NCBI RefSeq assembly: GCF_026262505.1 | Contig: NC_067207.1 | Span: 28,364,082-28,428,081, forward strand | DNA: 64,000 nt | Source: Trichomonas vaginalis G3 | Taxonomy: Eukaryota > Parabasalia > Trichomonadida > Trichomonadidae | Reading direction: 5' to 3' | The notes under the pieces: generated by a model | What the model saw: the letters and a program-made list of their open reading frames with translations, nothing else | Databases searched by the model: none | Told to the model about the DNA's origin: nothing | Translations under genes and position numbers: made by a program | Shown here: piece by piece, positions 19,657 through 29,091 of the stretch | How the letters are laid out: every line of letters starts with the position of its first letter | Numbering within the stretch: position 1 is the stretch's first letter

Positions 19657-20784
19657 ATGTCAGCAGAAAGACCTTTCATCTACATCCACATGGTCACATC
19701 TCTTGATGGCAAGATTGTCGGCAAATTCATGGAAACAGGAAATGCAATGTCGGCATTACAGGATTACATGTGGACAAATGCCTTATATAAAGCAGATGGC
19801 GCAATGTGCGGAAGTAAGACAATAACTGAAATGGGATATAATAATCCAGTTCTCAACCCAGAAGAAACAGAAGTTCCAGATGGCGATTTTATCGCAGAAG
19901 GTGCAAAAGTCCCATTTTTAGTTGTCCTCGATTCAACTGGAAAGGATGGATGGAATCAAAGTCACGTTAATATGCCACTTAGTCCAACAACTACTATCAT
20001 TGAAGTCTTATCAGAGAAAGCATCTCCACAATACAGAAATTATTTAAGAAGACTTAATATTTCTTACATCATTTCAGGAAAAGAACATGTCAACATTGTT
20101 CCAGTTGTTCAGAAGTTGAAGAAAGTATTTGGCGTCAATGTTCTTGGTATTCTTGGTGGTGCTACAGTAAACTGGTCAGTTGTTGAAGCCGGAATCTGTG
20201 ACGAAGTTTCTATCTGCCTATCAGCAGTTGGTGATGGTGCAAACAATTCTTTGACATTGTTCGAGAAGTCTCCAGCAGTTTTGAACGATTCTCCTGTCTA
20301 ATTTGAGCTTAAATCAGTCGAGCAAATCAATTCTGATGCATTGATGCTCAAATACATACCAAAGTATGCAAAGAAAGATTCGAAACAATATCATGGTCAA
20401 TTAGAAACAGGCGATAAGAATTCAGAAAATTCTAAATTCTTCAATGGCACAAGTTATATCAATCAGCTCTCGAAGAATGGCACTGATGTTTCTAACATCT
20501 CATTCGAACCAGGAATCAGAAACAATTGGCATGTCAACCATGGCTTTGGAGAAACATTACTTTGTACAAGTGGCTTCGGCTGGTACCAAGAAGAAGGCAA
20601 AGAACCAAGATTCTTGCGTTCAGGTGACGTGGTTGAAATCTTACCAGATGTCAAACATTGGGAAGGATCTATGAAAGAGACGTGGTTCACATACATATCC
20701 ATCAAGCCAATTGCACCAAACTCAACAACAGAATGGCTTGAACCGGTTTCCGATGAAATCTACAACAATTTAATTCCAAAATAA
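19657..20784 (+). pseudogene. RibD_C-cupin fusion, copy 2, one in-frame stop
   Basis: Paralogue of 11521-12645 with the same two domains: RibD_C (YIHMVTSLDGKIVGKF, LGILGGATVNWSVVEAGICDE) and cupin (NNWHVNHGFGETLLCTSG, RFLRSGDVVEILPDVKHW). The reading frame is open to 20784 except for TAA at 20299-20301, where copy 1 has Glu (SPVEFELKS). The stop lies exactly between the reductase and cupin halves, so the first open part would still be a complete RibD_C domain. The copies differ at many positions, so the duplication is not recent, but each carries a single, different nonsense change. Confidence 0.75.
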
Positions 20785-21111
20785 ATATTACAAGCTGATT
20801 TTTTATACAGATAAATCTAAAAATTAATTTATTTGGTAAAATGCAACCGATTTTCTTTTATTATTTTTGATGTCTGATCAAATCAATGTTACAAACAAAT
20901 ACAGTGAATTGAGAAGTAGCTATAAATACTATATTGATTCATATAATGCATTGTATCAGTTAAAAACGACAAATGATGAAGATTTAAACTCAATTTACAA
21001 AATGCTCAAAACAAACTTGATTGATTCAAAGAAACATCTTCCACAAAATATTATAGAATGTATTTTGGGTATCATTGAATACAATAATCGCTATACAAAG
21101 TCATACTTGTC

Positions 21112-21121
21112 TCTTATGAAA
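21112..21121. repeat. Target-site duplication, left copy
   Basis: TCTTATGAAA, the left copy of the 10-bp duplication around the 920-bp transposon; the right copy is at 22042-22051. Confidence 0.85.
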
Positions 21122-22041
21122 AAGGTGACCAAACTATTTTTTGAAAGTCCGCCATAACTTTAATGGTACTATTTCAGCATGTACAATGAATACAAAAATT
21201 CTAAGAGTGCCACATAAAATAGTACTTTAGACTTGAGTTAATGCTACCAAGCAAATGTTAAAAAGATGACTTTAGTGTTTTGATAATCAAAGATTAAAAT
21301 CATTATTGTCTAAATCAATAATCATAACGACAGAAGTTAATGTTTTTTCATAAGTGCTTTAAATCCACTTTTAAAAGTATACCTCAAAAATCAAAATATC
21401 AAAAAAAAATTGGCCGATAGGTTTGGCTTTAATTTTTGTCTGCTTTTATGATTTGATATGGATGTTATAATTTTAAAAGTTGAGCCAAATTCACCAATAG
21501 ATTTTTGAGATTTGCAAATACTCAATAATTTTCAGCGTGTTATCTTTTATTAAAAGAACTATTTGGTTTCAGTATCATATAAATGATATTTACTTTCTAT
21601 TTGAACCTTCATTTAGCTAATGATTTAATAATACAGATTTCATCTAGTCCTTATAAGAGAATTTTGAATTTGTTATAATAAAAAAACAAACAGATATAGC
21701 TTACACTTCTATAATAAAGATACCTTTTATAGAAATCAGTATGAAATGTGTTTTGGCTTATTGGAAGCATATCAGACATAATCGCCATAATCAAAAAATC
21801 TATATACCCAATAAGTAATAAATTTGTCGATATAGATTTTCCATAAAATTAGTTTTGAGTCTGATCTTAAAATAAATTTAATTTTTTATAAAAAAAATCA
21901 CATTTAAAAGTACCTTTTTAGTAGCTCGAAATCCTGTTGGTGGATTTCGGGCGTACTTCAAAATTAGCTTTTCTTCTACATATGCAAGCTATATTTTAAA
22001 TATGGAGCAAATCGGATCGGCGAAAGGAGTTTAGTTGCCTT
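21122..22041. mobile_element. Non-autonomous DNA transposon (MULE-like), 920 bp
   Basis: It is inserted in ANK2 and flanked by a 10-bp direct repeat TCTTATGAAA (21112-21121 and 22042-22051). The ends are short, imperfect inverted repeats: AAGGTGACCAAACT on the left and, read inward, AAGGCAACTAAACT on the right. No transposase is encoded; the interior is AT-rich. A 9-11 bp duplication is typical of Mutator-like elements, which are known in Trichomonas, so a MULE derivative is most likely. The terminal repeats are short for that group, so another superfamily is possible. Confidence 0.75.
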
Positions 22042-22051
22042 TCTTATGAAA
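22042..22051. repeat. Target-site duplication, right copy
   Basis: TCTTATGAAA, identical to 21112-21121. Confidence 0.85.
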
Positions 22052-23416
22052 CAAATATGCAATGACTATCATATAACAAAAATCAATTATATTCCAGAAA
22101 TTTATGATTACCTGTTCTATAAAGAATATGGAATTAAATTAGGCAAGTCTGTTGATTTTAAAGAAAATAAATTTAAAAATATCGATATTCATAAAGAAAA
22201 TACAATTTACAGGGTCATAATGGAAAATGACATAAAAAGATTCATTTCAATCACAGAAAGTGAAGAATTTGACCAAGATCAAAAACTAAAAAGCGATTTA
22301 TATCCATATTCTGACTATGGTTATACATTACTTGAATTGTGTTGTTACCACGGAGCAGTTGATTGTTTCAAATTCTTAAGAACAAAATTTAGCTCTGAAA
22401 TAACTCAAAAATGTCTTCTATTTTCATTTTTAGGAGGAAATCCAGAGATCATGAGTGAATGTTTGAAATATCAAAAACCAGATGAAAAATGCATGGAATA
22501 TGCAATTATTTCGCACAACATTGATTTTGTTACATTCTTGATGAATGAGTACAATATAGAAATCGATTTATTTTATTGTGGTTATTATTATAATCTTGAA
22601 TCATTTTTAGTTTATTTCGATCAAACTAATGATTTTAAAAAATGTTTTGTTTATTCAGCAAGGTTTGATGTTTCATCTCTTTGCATATATTTTTTCTCAC
22701 TTGGAGCAAATATCAATCAATGCGATCAATTTGGTGAAACTGCTCTTCACCTTGCTGCACAAAATAATAATAAAGAATTAATCGAGTTCCTTCTGTCCCA
22801 TGGTGTAAATATCAATGAACCAGATAATGAAGGAATTACCGCTCTTCATAAAGCGGCATGGAGTTATAATAAAGAAACAGTTGAACTTCTTCTTTCGCAT
22901 GGTGCAAATATCAATGATAAAGATGATTATGGAGAACACGTCCTTCATATAGCAGTATGGAAGGCTAACGCAGAATTAATCGAACTTCTTCTTTCACATG
23001 GTGCAAATATCAATGAGGGAGATTTTAATGGAACAACAGCTCTTCATATGGCAGTAGATAAGAATAATAAAGAAATAACCGAACTTCTTCTTTCACATGG
23101 TGCAAGTATCAATAAAAAAATCAATTTGGAAAAACCGCTCTTCATTATGCAGCCCAAAATAATTCTAAAGAAATCATTGTACTTCTTCTTTCACATGGTG
23201 CAAATATCAATTAGAAAGATAAAAATGGAAGAACAGCACTACATATTATCACAAATAATAAAGAAAAAACCCAACATCTTCTTTCACATATTGCAAATGT
23301 CAAATCAAAAGATGAAAATGAATAAGCAACTCTTCATAATTGCAAAGATTCGGTCAAGATTAATTATTTTTGCCCAATATCACTTCGAATTATATCCTGT
23401 ATTTTTCAAATTGTAG

Positions 23417-23585
23417 AAAAAATTGAATTGTGTACAAAATGAGTGTAGTGGAAATTGCTTTTTTTGAATTTGAATTTGAATTTGTTGTCAATTGCATTAA
23501 ATGTACTTTCAGAAGCAAAAGATTCCAATGGAAATTATATCATTCATCAAGCATCTTTGGAAAGAAATCTTAAACCGGTTAAAGA
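23417..23585 (+). pseudogene. Possible ankyrin-protein 3' remnant at the Maverick B boundary
   Basis: A short open stretch (EAKDSNGNYIIHQASLERNL) reads like the C-terminal part of an ankyrin-type protein and is cut off by the tip of Maverick B at 23586. It may be the end of ANK2 or of another family member. Five bases AAAGA precede the tip and would be the expected target duplication, but the far end of B is not available to compare. Confidence 0.4.
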
Positions 23586-23594
23586 AGTTAGTAT

Positions 23595-23642
23595 GGTTAA
23601 GTTGGGTACGGCGGCACTGCGTTCCACCTTACCCAAGTTAAC
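23595..23642. repeat. Subterminal hairpin of Maverick B
   Basis: A 31-bp core (23604-23634, beginning GGGTACGG and ending CCTTACCC, itself an imperfect inverted repeat) is flanked by GGTTAAGTT on the left and AAGTTAACC on the right, extending the stem. The same core occurs in both ends of A with different but also self-complementary flanks. Confidence 0.8.
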
Positions 23643-23725
23643 CTTAAATATTTCCGAAACCGTTAACGTAAATTTTACAACACAACCATAACACCAACTT
23701 AACCTTAAATATTTACAAAACCGTC
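23636..23725. repeat. Short direct repeat inside the B tip
   Basis: CTTAACCTTAAATATTT followed by an AAACCGT word occurs twice (from about 23637 and about 23697). Possible protein-binding sites at the end of the element. Confidence 0.5.
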
Positions 23726-23814
23726 TGACACATAAATGACTTCACTAACGAACTCACTAATGTAAAAAATAAACGTTCTCACTATCATTCTCACTAACGA
23801 CTTCACTAATGTTC

Positions 23815-24099
23815 TCATAAATTTTCCTCAATATCTTCATCATCAGTGTTAACCATATTGTAGTCATACTTGAAGCCATAAACTTTCTCTAACTTCTTAA
23901 CGTACAATTTACATAACTTACCTTCGTCATCGTATGGTTTAATGATATAACTATTTCTATCTTTATACACAGTCAATGAAAAGTCAACTGGTCTCGGATG
24001 TATTTGAAAGAACATGTTATGCTCAGGAAGGAAGAATAAATGTTTAAATGTATGTTTGTTATATTTTTCGATTTGTATGAGTTGCTTTTGTTCTGTCAT
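23815..24099 (-). CDS. Tip-proximal small protein, MTKT/HNH-tail family (B)
   Basis: 94 residues. Shares the pattern I-x-x-Y-x-x-H-x-F-x-x-L-F-F-x-P then F-x-Q-I, and Y-D-x-x-G-K-x, with the tip protein of A (24796-25114 and 45017-45334) and with the part following the HNH region at 54335-54915. This suggests a small DNA-binding module of the kind attached to HNH homing endonucleases, here standing alone. The acidic C-terminus (DDEDIEEN) is like the DLYEEESESE tail of the A protein. Start context GTAAATG. It looks whole. Confidence 0.55.
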   Translation of the reverse strand: MTEQKQLIQIEKYNKHTFKHLFFLPEHNMFFQIHPRPVDFSLTVYKDRNSYIIKPYDDEGKLCKLYVKKLEKVYGFKYDYNMVNTDDEDIEENL

Positions 24100-24200
24100 T
24101 TACATCCAAATAAAAATTTTCAGTAAAATAAAAAATAAACTTAAAAATTAATGATATCACCACCCTCACACGTATGAAAACATAGCACAAAAATAAATTT

Positions 24201-24248
24201 AGGTGAAGTGGTGAGATCTCACCTCTTTTTTCACCTCTTTTCTCACCC
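24201..24248. promoter_or_regulatory. AGGTGA array with GGTGAGATCTCACC palindrome (site 1)
   Basis: TAGGTGAAGTGGTGAGATCT begins the site; two GGTGA words on one strand are followed by three CACC words spaced 12 bp apart on the other, meeting in a perfect 14-bp palindrome. It lies 100 bp upstream of the tip protein start. Nine such sites occur in A, B and C. Confidence 0.65.
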
Positions 24249-24264
24249 TGTTGAATTCATTGCT

Positions 24265-24501
24265 TTATAACTCTCTTCCTTTCTCCAACTCTTCTAACTT
24301 CTTCCTAAGTTCAGCAATGTTGTCCTCATGAAGTTTAATCTTCCTTAATATACCTTCTTTATCTAATGGTTGCTTTATCTTTCTAAACTGAACTCTACCA
24401 TCCTTCATAGTATGAATGTAAAAACCTTCTGGAATAGTTCCTGATTTAATGTATTCTACCAAAAACTTTTGTTTCATTGCTTCAGTGACTTTAGTCGTCA
24501 T
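24265..24501 (-). CDS. Small basic RKKK/ARSG-family protein (B)
   Basis: 78 residues from MTTKVTEAMKQKF. Pattern: a helical start, YIKSGTIPEGFYIHTMKDGR, then a basic FRKIKQPL block and a heptad-like C-terminal helix. Related by pattern to 44628-44864 (A, near identical), 42074-42507 and 63029-63612. The C-terminal coiled coil suggests a dimer; function unknown. It looks whole in this copy. Confidence 0.5.
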   Translation of the reverse strand: MTTKVTEAMKQKFLVEYIKSGTIPEGFYIHTMKDGRVQFRKIKQPLDKEGILRKIKLHEDNIAELRKKLEELEKGREL

Positions 24502-24549
24502 TTCAATCAAATAAAAATTTTAATATTAAATAAAAATAACGTTATTTTT

Positions 24550-24675
24550 TCAGTAAGGAAACGCAGGAGTTTTACGATTTATTTGAGGAGTAGGTTCTGG
24601 TTTAAATGTTGGAGTCGGTTTAGGAGTTGACTTTTGAACAGGAGTTTGTACTTCCATAGGTTCAGGAGTCATTGA
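24550..24675 (-). CDS. Virion membrane-type protein of B, C-terminal part
   Basis: Pro/Thr-rich tail (KSTPKPTPTFKPEPTPQ) of the gene whose N-terminal part is at 45455-45774. The two parts are separated by the insertion of Maverick A at 24675/24676. The intact arrangement is seen in A itself at 44140-44579. Confidence 0.7.
   Translation of the reverse strand, partial: SMTPEPMEVQTPVQKSTPKPTPTFKPEPTPQINRKTPAFPY
24671..24675. repeat. 5-bp target-site duplication of Maverick A, left
   Basis: ATTGA, repeated at 45455-45459. The uninterrupted site, GGAGTCATTGAAGG, can be read in A's own copy of the same gene (reverse strand near 44450). Confidence 0.85.
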
Positions 24676-24684
24676 AGTTAGTAT

Positions 24685-24734
24685 ACAAGTCATGGGTACG
24701 GCGGCACTGCGTTCCACCTTACCCAATACTTGTG
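24685..24734. repeat. Subterminal hairpin of Maverick A, left end
   Basis: The 31-bp core at 24694-24724 is the same as in B. The flanks differ from B (ATACAAGTCAT left, AATACTTGTGAAT right) but still pair with each other (ACAAGT/ACTTGT). Confidence 0.8.
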
Positions 24735-24795
24735 AATTTGACACTTTACAAAGCCGCCAACCACTTCACCTCACTAATGTAAAAAATAAACGTTC

Positions 24796-25114
24796 TCACT
24801 TACAAAAGTATTGCAACTCCTCCCATTGCTGTGCTTCACATAACAGTTCATATTCTTCTGACTCACTTTCTTCTTCATATAGGTCAAAATCACTGTCAAA
24901 ATGAATGTTAGTAAGTTTTGACAAAGCTAATGAAACACGCTTACCGTTTGTATCGTATGCTTGTATAAACTTTCCATTATGCTTGTAGTCATAAACGCTC
25001 AAACTAACTTTACCCTTTCTCCCGTATCTGATAGAATGTATTTTCACGAGGAACGAAGAACAAATTCTTGAACTCATGACCGTTGTAGTTTGTTATCTCA
25101 ATAGTTTTCGTCAT
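24796..25114 (-). CDS. Tip protein, MTKT/HNH-tail family (A, left repeat copy)
   Basis: About 105 residues, lying wholly inside the left terminal repeat and duplicated at 45017-45334. The sequence pattern (EITNYNGHEF, FYQI, AYDTNGKRVSLALSKL, acidic tail) matches the segment after the HNH domain in element C (EITDYGKHTFEF, ARDTDGKRVQIRLNKF). A gene carried in both terminal repeats is a good candidate for a protein acting on the ends. This copy has about one interruption. Confidence 0.6.
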
Positions 25115-25202
25115 TTATATAAAAATAAAATAAAAAATAAACTTAAAAATAAATGATATCACCACCCTCACACGTATGAAAACATAGCACAAAAATAAAT
25201 TT

Positions 25203-25249
25203 AGGTGAAGTGGTGAGATCTCACCTCTTTTTTCACCTCTTTTCTCACC
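25203..25249. promoter_or_regulatory. AGGTGA array with GGTGAGATCTCACC palindrome (site 2)
   Basis: Same structure as site 1, about 90 bp upstream of the tip protein start, inside the terminal repeat. Confidence 0.65.
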
Positions 25250-25258
25250 CTGTTGAAT

Positions 25259-25786
25259 TCATTGCTTTATAACTCTCTTCCTTGGTTTCTTTTTAGTTGC
25301 TTTCTTCACGTCTGTCTCCAACTTGACTGTCTTTCTTCTTCGTCCGTAATGATACCAGTTACTTCCACCAGTCAATGGGTCAAATGGTCTTTCGTAAGGG
25401 TTTCCATACATTCCATAGGGACCATACGGAAGAACTACTGGTGGAGAAGAAACATTTTCTTTAGTTCCATCGACTCTATTTAAATGCATTGTTTCACCTT
25501 TCATCTGGTCATTAAAGTCTTTTACGTGTTTTGCAAACTCATCGTCCTTTCCTAAAGCATTTTCTGACTCAGTCGCAACCAAATTGGATGCTTTATTTAT
25601 GAGCCCTATTTTATTTAATCTTAACTTCTTTGCAACCCAGCCTCCAATCTTCCCTTTATTTGCATCTAATGTCTTTGAAACCCTTCCTCCACTCATTTTA
25701 TTTACTGCGTCATAAGCTCCAAGTGCTTTTGCTCCAAATGCTAATGCTTTTGTTCCCATTGCGCCTAAAGCTGCCCAAGCTACCAT
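25259..25786 (-). CDS. Gly/Ala-rich hydrophobic virion-type protein (A)
   Basis: 175 residues. The hydrophobic, glycine- and alanine-rich N-terminus (AALGAMGTKALAFGAKALGA) and basic C-terminus (KKATKKKPRKRV) resemble small amphipathic virion proteins. A shared patch with the M1 protein at 2654-3061 (LGKDDEFAKHVKDFN versus LGEDNALTKNLKAFN) indicates the same gene. A capsid-internal, membrane-active or DNA-condensing role is possible from composition only. It follows directly on the gene at 25787. Confidence 0.5.
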   Translation of the reverse strand: MVAWAALGAMGTKALAFGAKALGAYDAVNKMSGGRVSKTLDANKGKIGGWVAKKLRLNKIGLINKASNLVATESENALGKDDEFAKHVKDFNDQMKGETMHLNRVDGTKENVSSPPVVLPYGPYGMYGNPYERPFDPLTGGSNWYHYGRRRKTVKLETDVKKATKKKPRKRVIKQ

Positions 25787-26011
25787 TTACACCATATTAA
25801 AATCATCTCTCTTCAATATTATCTCATAAAAGTTCTCGTTACTGGAGAAAGTCAATGAAACATAAGCGTTCTCACGGGCTTCGCCCTCACCACTTTGCGG
25901 TCTATCTAACTTCTTTCTTATATCATCTATACGCTTCAAAATGTCTGAACAATTGCTAACATCTTCTACAACAGTTATTTCATCATGAATGACCTTCAAA
26001 AACAAACTCAT
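25787..26011 (-). CDS. Small unknown Maverick protein, 74 aa
   Basis: Starts MSLFLKVIHDEITVVEDV with context TTAAATG, ends one base before the next gene's start. Contains a helical segment (ILKRIDDIRKKLD) and a beta-like C-terminus. No family recognised. Confidence 0.45.
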   Translation of the reverse strand: MSLFLKVIHDEITVVEDVSNCSDILKRIDDIRKKLDRPQSGEGEARENAYVSLTFSSNENFYEIILKRDDFNMV

Positions 26012-26029
26012 TTAATATGCTATTAAAAT

Positions 26030-26890
26030 CATCTCAATAATGAGTCCATCCTTTCCATCTTTGGGTAGCACAACATCTTTCATTGAAGAAGTTCGACAAG
26101 TCTTATGTTAAACTTACTGACAAAGTTTGTTATACTATAATGCTTCGGCGCGAATACATGTAGTTTGAAAGACATAATATAGATTCTTCAGCAAATTCAC
26201 TTATACTGGATTTTATAACAATGTTCTCACGAGACCAAATACCACCAATTGACAATCTTGTAAGCAATCCTGCTGAACCTTCTACTGTAAACGTCGATGG
26301 TAACATTCCACGAAGGTCATCTATTGACATCGTTGAGTCACTGTATTTAAATATTTTCTTAAAGCAATCGTCATTATCTAACCATGCAATAGCTTTGAAG
26401 TTTTCATTCGAATATACATCTGCTTCATTAAATGTAAATCCTGACTTCTTTGCAGAGATGACTTTAAAAATCTATTGAGTTTGTTTCAAAATTATATGCT
26501 ATGGTAACTTCTGAAGGTAATGGATGCCCTTCCGCAGTCAGTTGTCTCTCACTACCGTTTGAAGCTTTGTATTAAAAACTTTCATGTCATCTCCTGTATC
26601 TAAGTTCACATACACAGCAACAGGGAAACTATCTTGCTTCTTTGTTTCATCATTATATCTCAAAACATTAAAGTTCTTCAATAATATTGTTCTTCCTGCT
26701 GAATACTTCGAACCTGTCTGATTTCAATAGCTTTCTCACCTCCTACATACTCTACCCAGTGTCTTGGATATTCATAAGTATACTGACTTTCTTGAATTTT
26801 GGTAGGTTTCATCATAACATGTTCATAGTATATCTTTATACTCTTGTCAGTTAGACTCGGTGCTATGTTCTGAATATTTCTGACTTGCAT
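26030..26890 (-). CDS. Virion-like protein, FPxDW family (A), broken
   Basis: The N-terminus (IYYEHVMMKP, YEYPRHWVEYVGGEKAIEIRQV) matches the M1 protein at 3990-5060, and both sit head-to-head with the ATPase. The remainder keeps beta-rich, coding-like pieces but has several interruptions. Probable minor capsid component (inference). Confidence 0.6.
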
Positions 26891-26907
26891 TTTTTAATGG
26901 AGATAAA
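26891..26907. promoter_or_regulatory. 17-bp divergent spacer
   Basis: TTTTTAATGGAGATAAA is all that separates the start codons of the virion-like gene and the ATPase; compare 3972-3989. Confidence 0.5.
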
Positions 26908-27795
26908 ATGAAGCATTTAATACATGACGTAGATGAAGACATGAATGAAACTACAGACAAACTTAACTCTTCTCTCATTCTTCCTTTCAGCAAGGACTAT
27001 GAGTTCTGTTCAAATGGTGTGTATTTCTATTGTGGAAAGATGGGTTCAGGTAAGACATTTAACCTCATTCGTCATATTCTTATAACAGAACGTTTAGGAA
27101 ATGACTCATATTATGACCAAATCATTATATCAGCAACTTCAGACTCTATGGACTCAACAGCGAAAACATTTATGTCAAAAGTTCAAGCCTCTGTCGTTAA
27201 AGTTCCAGACAGTGAACTCATTGAATTTCTTCAACGTTACATTCGACGTAAGAGGAAATATTATGCCATCGTTGAATTTATACAGTCAGGAATGCAAAAG
27301 ACTTCTGAGGAGATGGAAAGAATTATTAACAAACACCACTTACGTCAGTACTCAGGAGTTTACGATATGAAACGACTTACAAACTACATTCTGTCAAAAC
27401 TTTCAAAATACCCCCTCAAAAAATATCCATCAAACACTTTATTAGTTTGTGACGACTTCGCCGGAAAAGGTTTAGTGTCAAAACCAGACTCACCATTAGC
27501 TAACATCATTACTAAAGTCAGACATTACCACTTAACTGTAGCAATACTTATGCAAACATGGAGGTTTTTAGCTTTAAACATAAAACGTCTCATAACTGAC
27601 TTCGTTATCTTTCAAGGTTTCTCACGTTATGATATTGAACTCATTTGGAAACAGTCAGGTATAACATTACCTTTTGAAGAAATTTGGGAAGCATATAAGT
27701 CTCTCATCTCTCCTCGTTCATACCTTGAGATTCATATCATGACTAATACCATTAAAGTCAAAAATATTCCATGGGAACGACCAACATTGTTTTAA
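26908..27795 (+). CDS. Maverick packaging ATPase (A)
   Basis: 295 residues. Walker A GKMGSGKT at residues 43-50, Walker B LLVCDDFAG near 180, then VRHYHLTVAILMQTW. Strongly similar to the M1 ATPase along its whole length. It belongs to the FtsK/HerA-like A32 packaging ATPases that fill Polinton and virophage capsids. It looks whole, one of the few undamaged core genes of A. Confidence 0.87.
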   Translation: MKHLIHDVDEDMNETTDKLNSSLILPFSKDYEFCSNGVYFYCGKMGSGKTFNLIRHILITERLGNDSYYDQIIISATSDSMDSTAKTFMSKVQASVVKVPDSELIEFLQRYIRRKRKYYAIVEFIQSGMQKTSEEMERIINKHHLRQYSGVYDMKRLTNYILSKLSKYPLKKYPSNTLLVCDDFAGKGLVSKPDSPLANIITKVRHYHLTVAILMQTWRFLALNIKRLITDFVIFQGFSRYDIELIWKQSGITLPFEEIWEAYKSLISPRSYLEIHIMTNTIKVKNIPWERPTLF

Positions 27796-27898
27796 AGTTT
27801 AACCTTCAATTGACTGATGGTAAACAAATTCCATGCATCTCTGTCGCCATTTCTGTTAATATTTTTGCTGTCATTCATATCATCCACTTCCCCATCCG

Positions 27899-28192
27899 TT
27901 AGCTTTTGAGGATATGCGTTAGAATAGCTGTTTTAAATGAAGGCTTTTCACCTTTGAGAGCATAAACTCTATAACTTTCTGCATACTTTATGTTTGAACC
28001 TCCTGAGCCATCATTGACATAAATTTTTATAGGCTTCCACCCTTTGTTCATGTTCCTGCTTCTTCCCTTTGCTCTTTTGTTCAGTAGTTCTACATCTTTA
28101 TACACAGCTCCTGTCTCAGTGAATTCAACAATATTTTCATTCGTTAGCTTTACATTCAAACCCTTGTCGAGTATATTGTTCATTTCATACAT
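27899..28192 (-). CDS. Unknown Maverick protein, about 95 aa
   Basis: Starts near 28192 or 28183 (MNNILDKGLNVKL). Basic middle (LLNKRAKGRSRNMNKGWKPI) and beta-like ends. It lies head-to-head with the gene at 28218 across 25-34 bp. No family recognised. Confidence 0.4.
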   Translation of the reverse strand: MYEMNNILDKGLNVKLTNENIVEFTETGAVYKDVELLNKRAKGRSRNMNKGWKPIKIYVNDGSGGSNIKYAESYRVYALKGEKPSFKTAILTHILKS

Positions 28193-28217
28193 ATAAAAGG
28201 TTTTTATTCTATATGAA

Positions 28218-28831
28218 ATGAGAAGCAAATCCATCTTAGCTGGTGCCGTTAATGTTCCAATTGAACCAACATCAAATGTTGACTCACGAACGACAAACAA
28301 TATTGTCATAAAGAACTATAGTTCAGAGTGTTTGAAAGAAAAAGAACCAGAACTTAAGTCGGTGAATTTAAACACAGCTTCAAACGCTAACGCTACATCA
28401 GATGTTAAGTTAGAGTATCCACCACTGGACCAAATTCTTTCAAGAGAAGCCAACGACAACCCTTACACAAATGTTCAAACAAATCCTTCAGATAACGTAG
28501 ACCATTACTTCTTCAGTTATACCAAACAATTTTACTCAAAGACGATAAGAAGCTTTTGACAAATCTTATAAGCAAGAACCAAATAATTCTAACAAAGGAG
28601 GACCTTGAAAATGTTATATCACGAATAACAGGGAAACAATGTGTCATTGACTATCTCGACCCTGAAATCGAATGCTGTGGTCAAACGCCACCATTCATGA
28701 AAATAGGTAACATCCGCATCATTGAAACACCAGGAACTACAGGAGTTGAGTTTAAGTATAAATATTCGAACGAATATACAAAACTTTCAACAGAATATAA
28801 ACTTTGTTTGAAATATGTTTTAGTAAATTAA
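28218..28831 (+). CDS. CCG-motif minor virion-type protein (A)
   Basis: Counterpart of 51636-52217 in element C. Both have an unstructured N-terminal half and a C-terminal domain with E/D-I-x-CCG, a short spacer, and I-x-x-I/V followed by a beta hairpin (VEFKYKY in A, LNLKYSF in C). Presence in both lineages marks it as a core Maverick gene of unknown role. About one interruption. Confidence 0.5.
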
Positions 28832-29091
28832 AGCAGTCAGGAGGCTCTTTGAGCCCATCTTGGCGCTTTGCGCCGTCAGTCAAAAAAATTTCAAGTTAGC
28901 AATTTGTAATATCTATCCAAAACTTCTTCAACAGTATCGAACTCATCTTCATAATGCAAACCTAATCTTATTGACTTGGTGCAGTTTTCACTAACACAAT
29001 ATTTTTCTGTTCTCTTGACTGACAAACTAATTCATTTGTTCATCAAACAGCAACAACCAAAGTTCATGACCTAATACATAACATTCATACT
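28832..29091. other. Degraded coding-like region in Maverick A
   Basis: Begins with short GC-rich hairpins (GGCGCTTTGCGCC near 28862) and continues with fragments of minus-strand coding-like sequence. No defined gene. Confidence 0.35.

Larger units (their letters stand above)
20870..23416 (+). pseudogene. Ankyrin-repeat/DUF3447 protein (ANK2), split by a DNA transposon
   Basis: Same architecture as ANK1: N-terminal helical region (SELRSSYKYYIDSYNALYQLK), DUF3447-like region (LLELCCYHGAVDCFKFLRTK), then ankyrin units (NINQCDQFGETALHLAAQNN and following). A 920-bp transposon at 21122-22041 interrupts it after the residues SLMK; without it and one copy of the duplicated 10 bp, the text would continue directly as QICNDYH, matching ANK1. 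Near 23130 the ankyrin units slip out of frame and contain stops, so the 3' end was decaying independently. The start is the ATG at 20870. Confidence 0.8.
23586..24675. mobile_element. Maverick B, left part (split by Maverick A)
   Basis: Starts with AGTTAGTAT at 23586, carries a tip hairpin, and encodes on the minus strand a tip protein (23815-24099), a small RKKK-family protein (24265-24501) and the end of a membrane-type virion protein. That last gene is cut at 24675 by insertion of Maverick A and resumes at 45455. B is therefore older than A. It is close kin to A: the genes it shares with A are nearly identical where they can be compared. Broken by the insertion and by the assembly gap. 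Confidence 0.8.
24676..25283. repeat. Left terminal inverted repeat of Maverick A
   Basis: About 608 bp, repeated inverted at 44848-45454. It contains the tip hairpin, the GAACGTTTATTTTT motif, a complete small tip protein and AGGTGA site 2. Similarity stops within the C-terminus of the adjoining gene on each side. Confidence 0.88.

Noticed and set aside
23604-23634. Cloning adapter or vector sequence as the source of the 31-bp core
   Set aside because: The core has different, self-complementary flanks at different tips and sits at a fixed distance from the target duplication, which an adapter would not show; not fully excluded without a vector screen.
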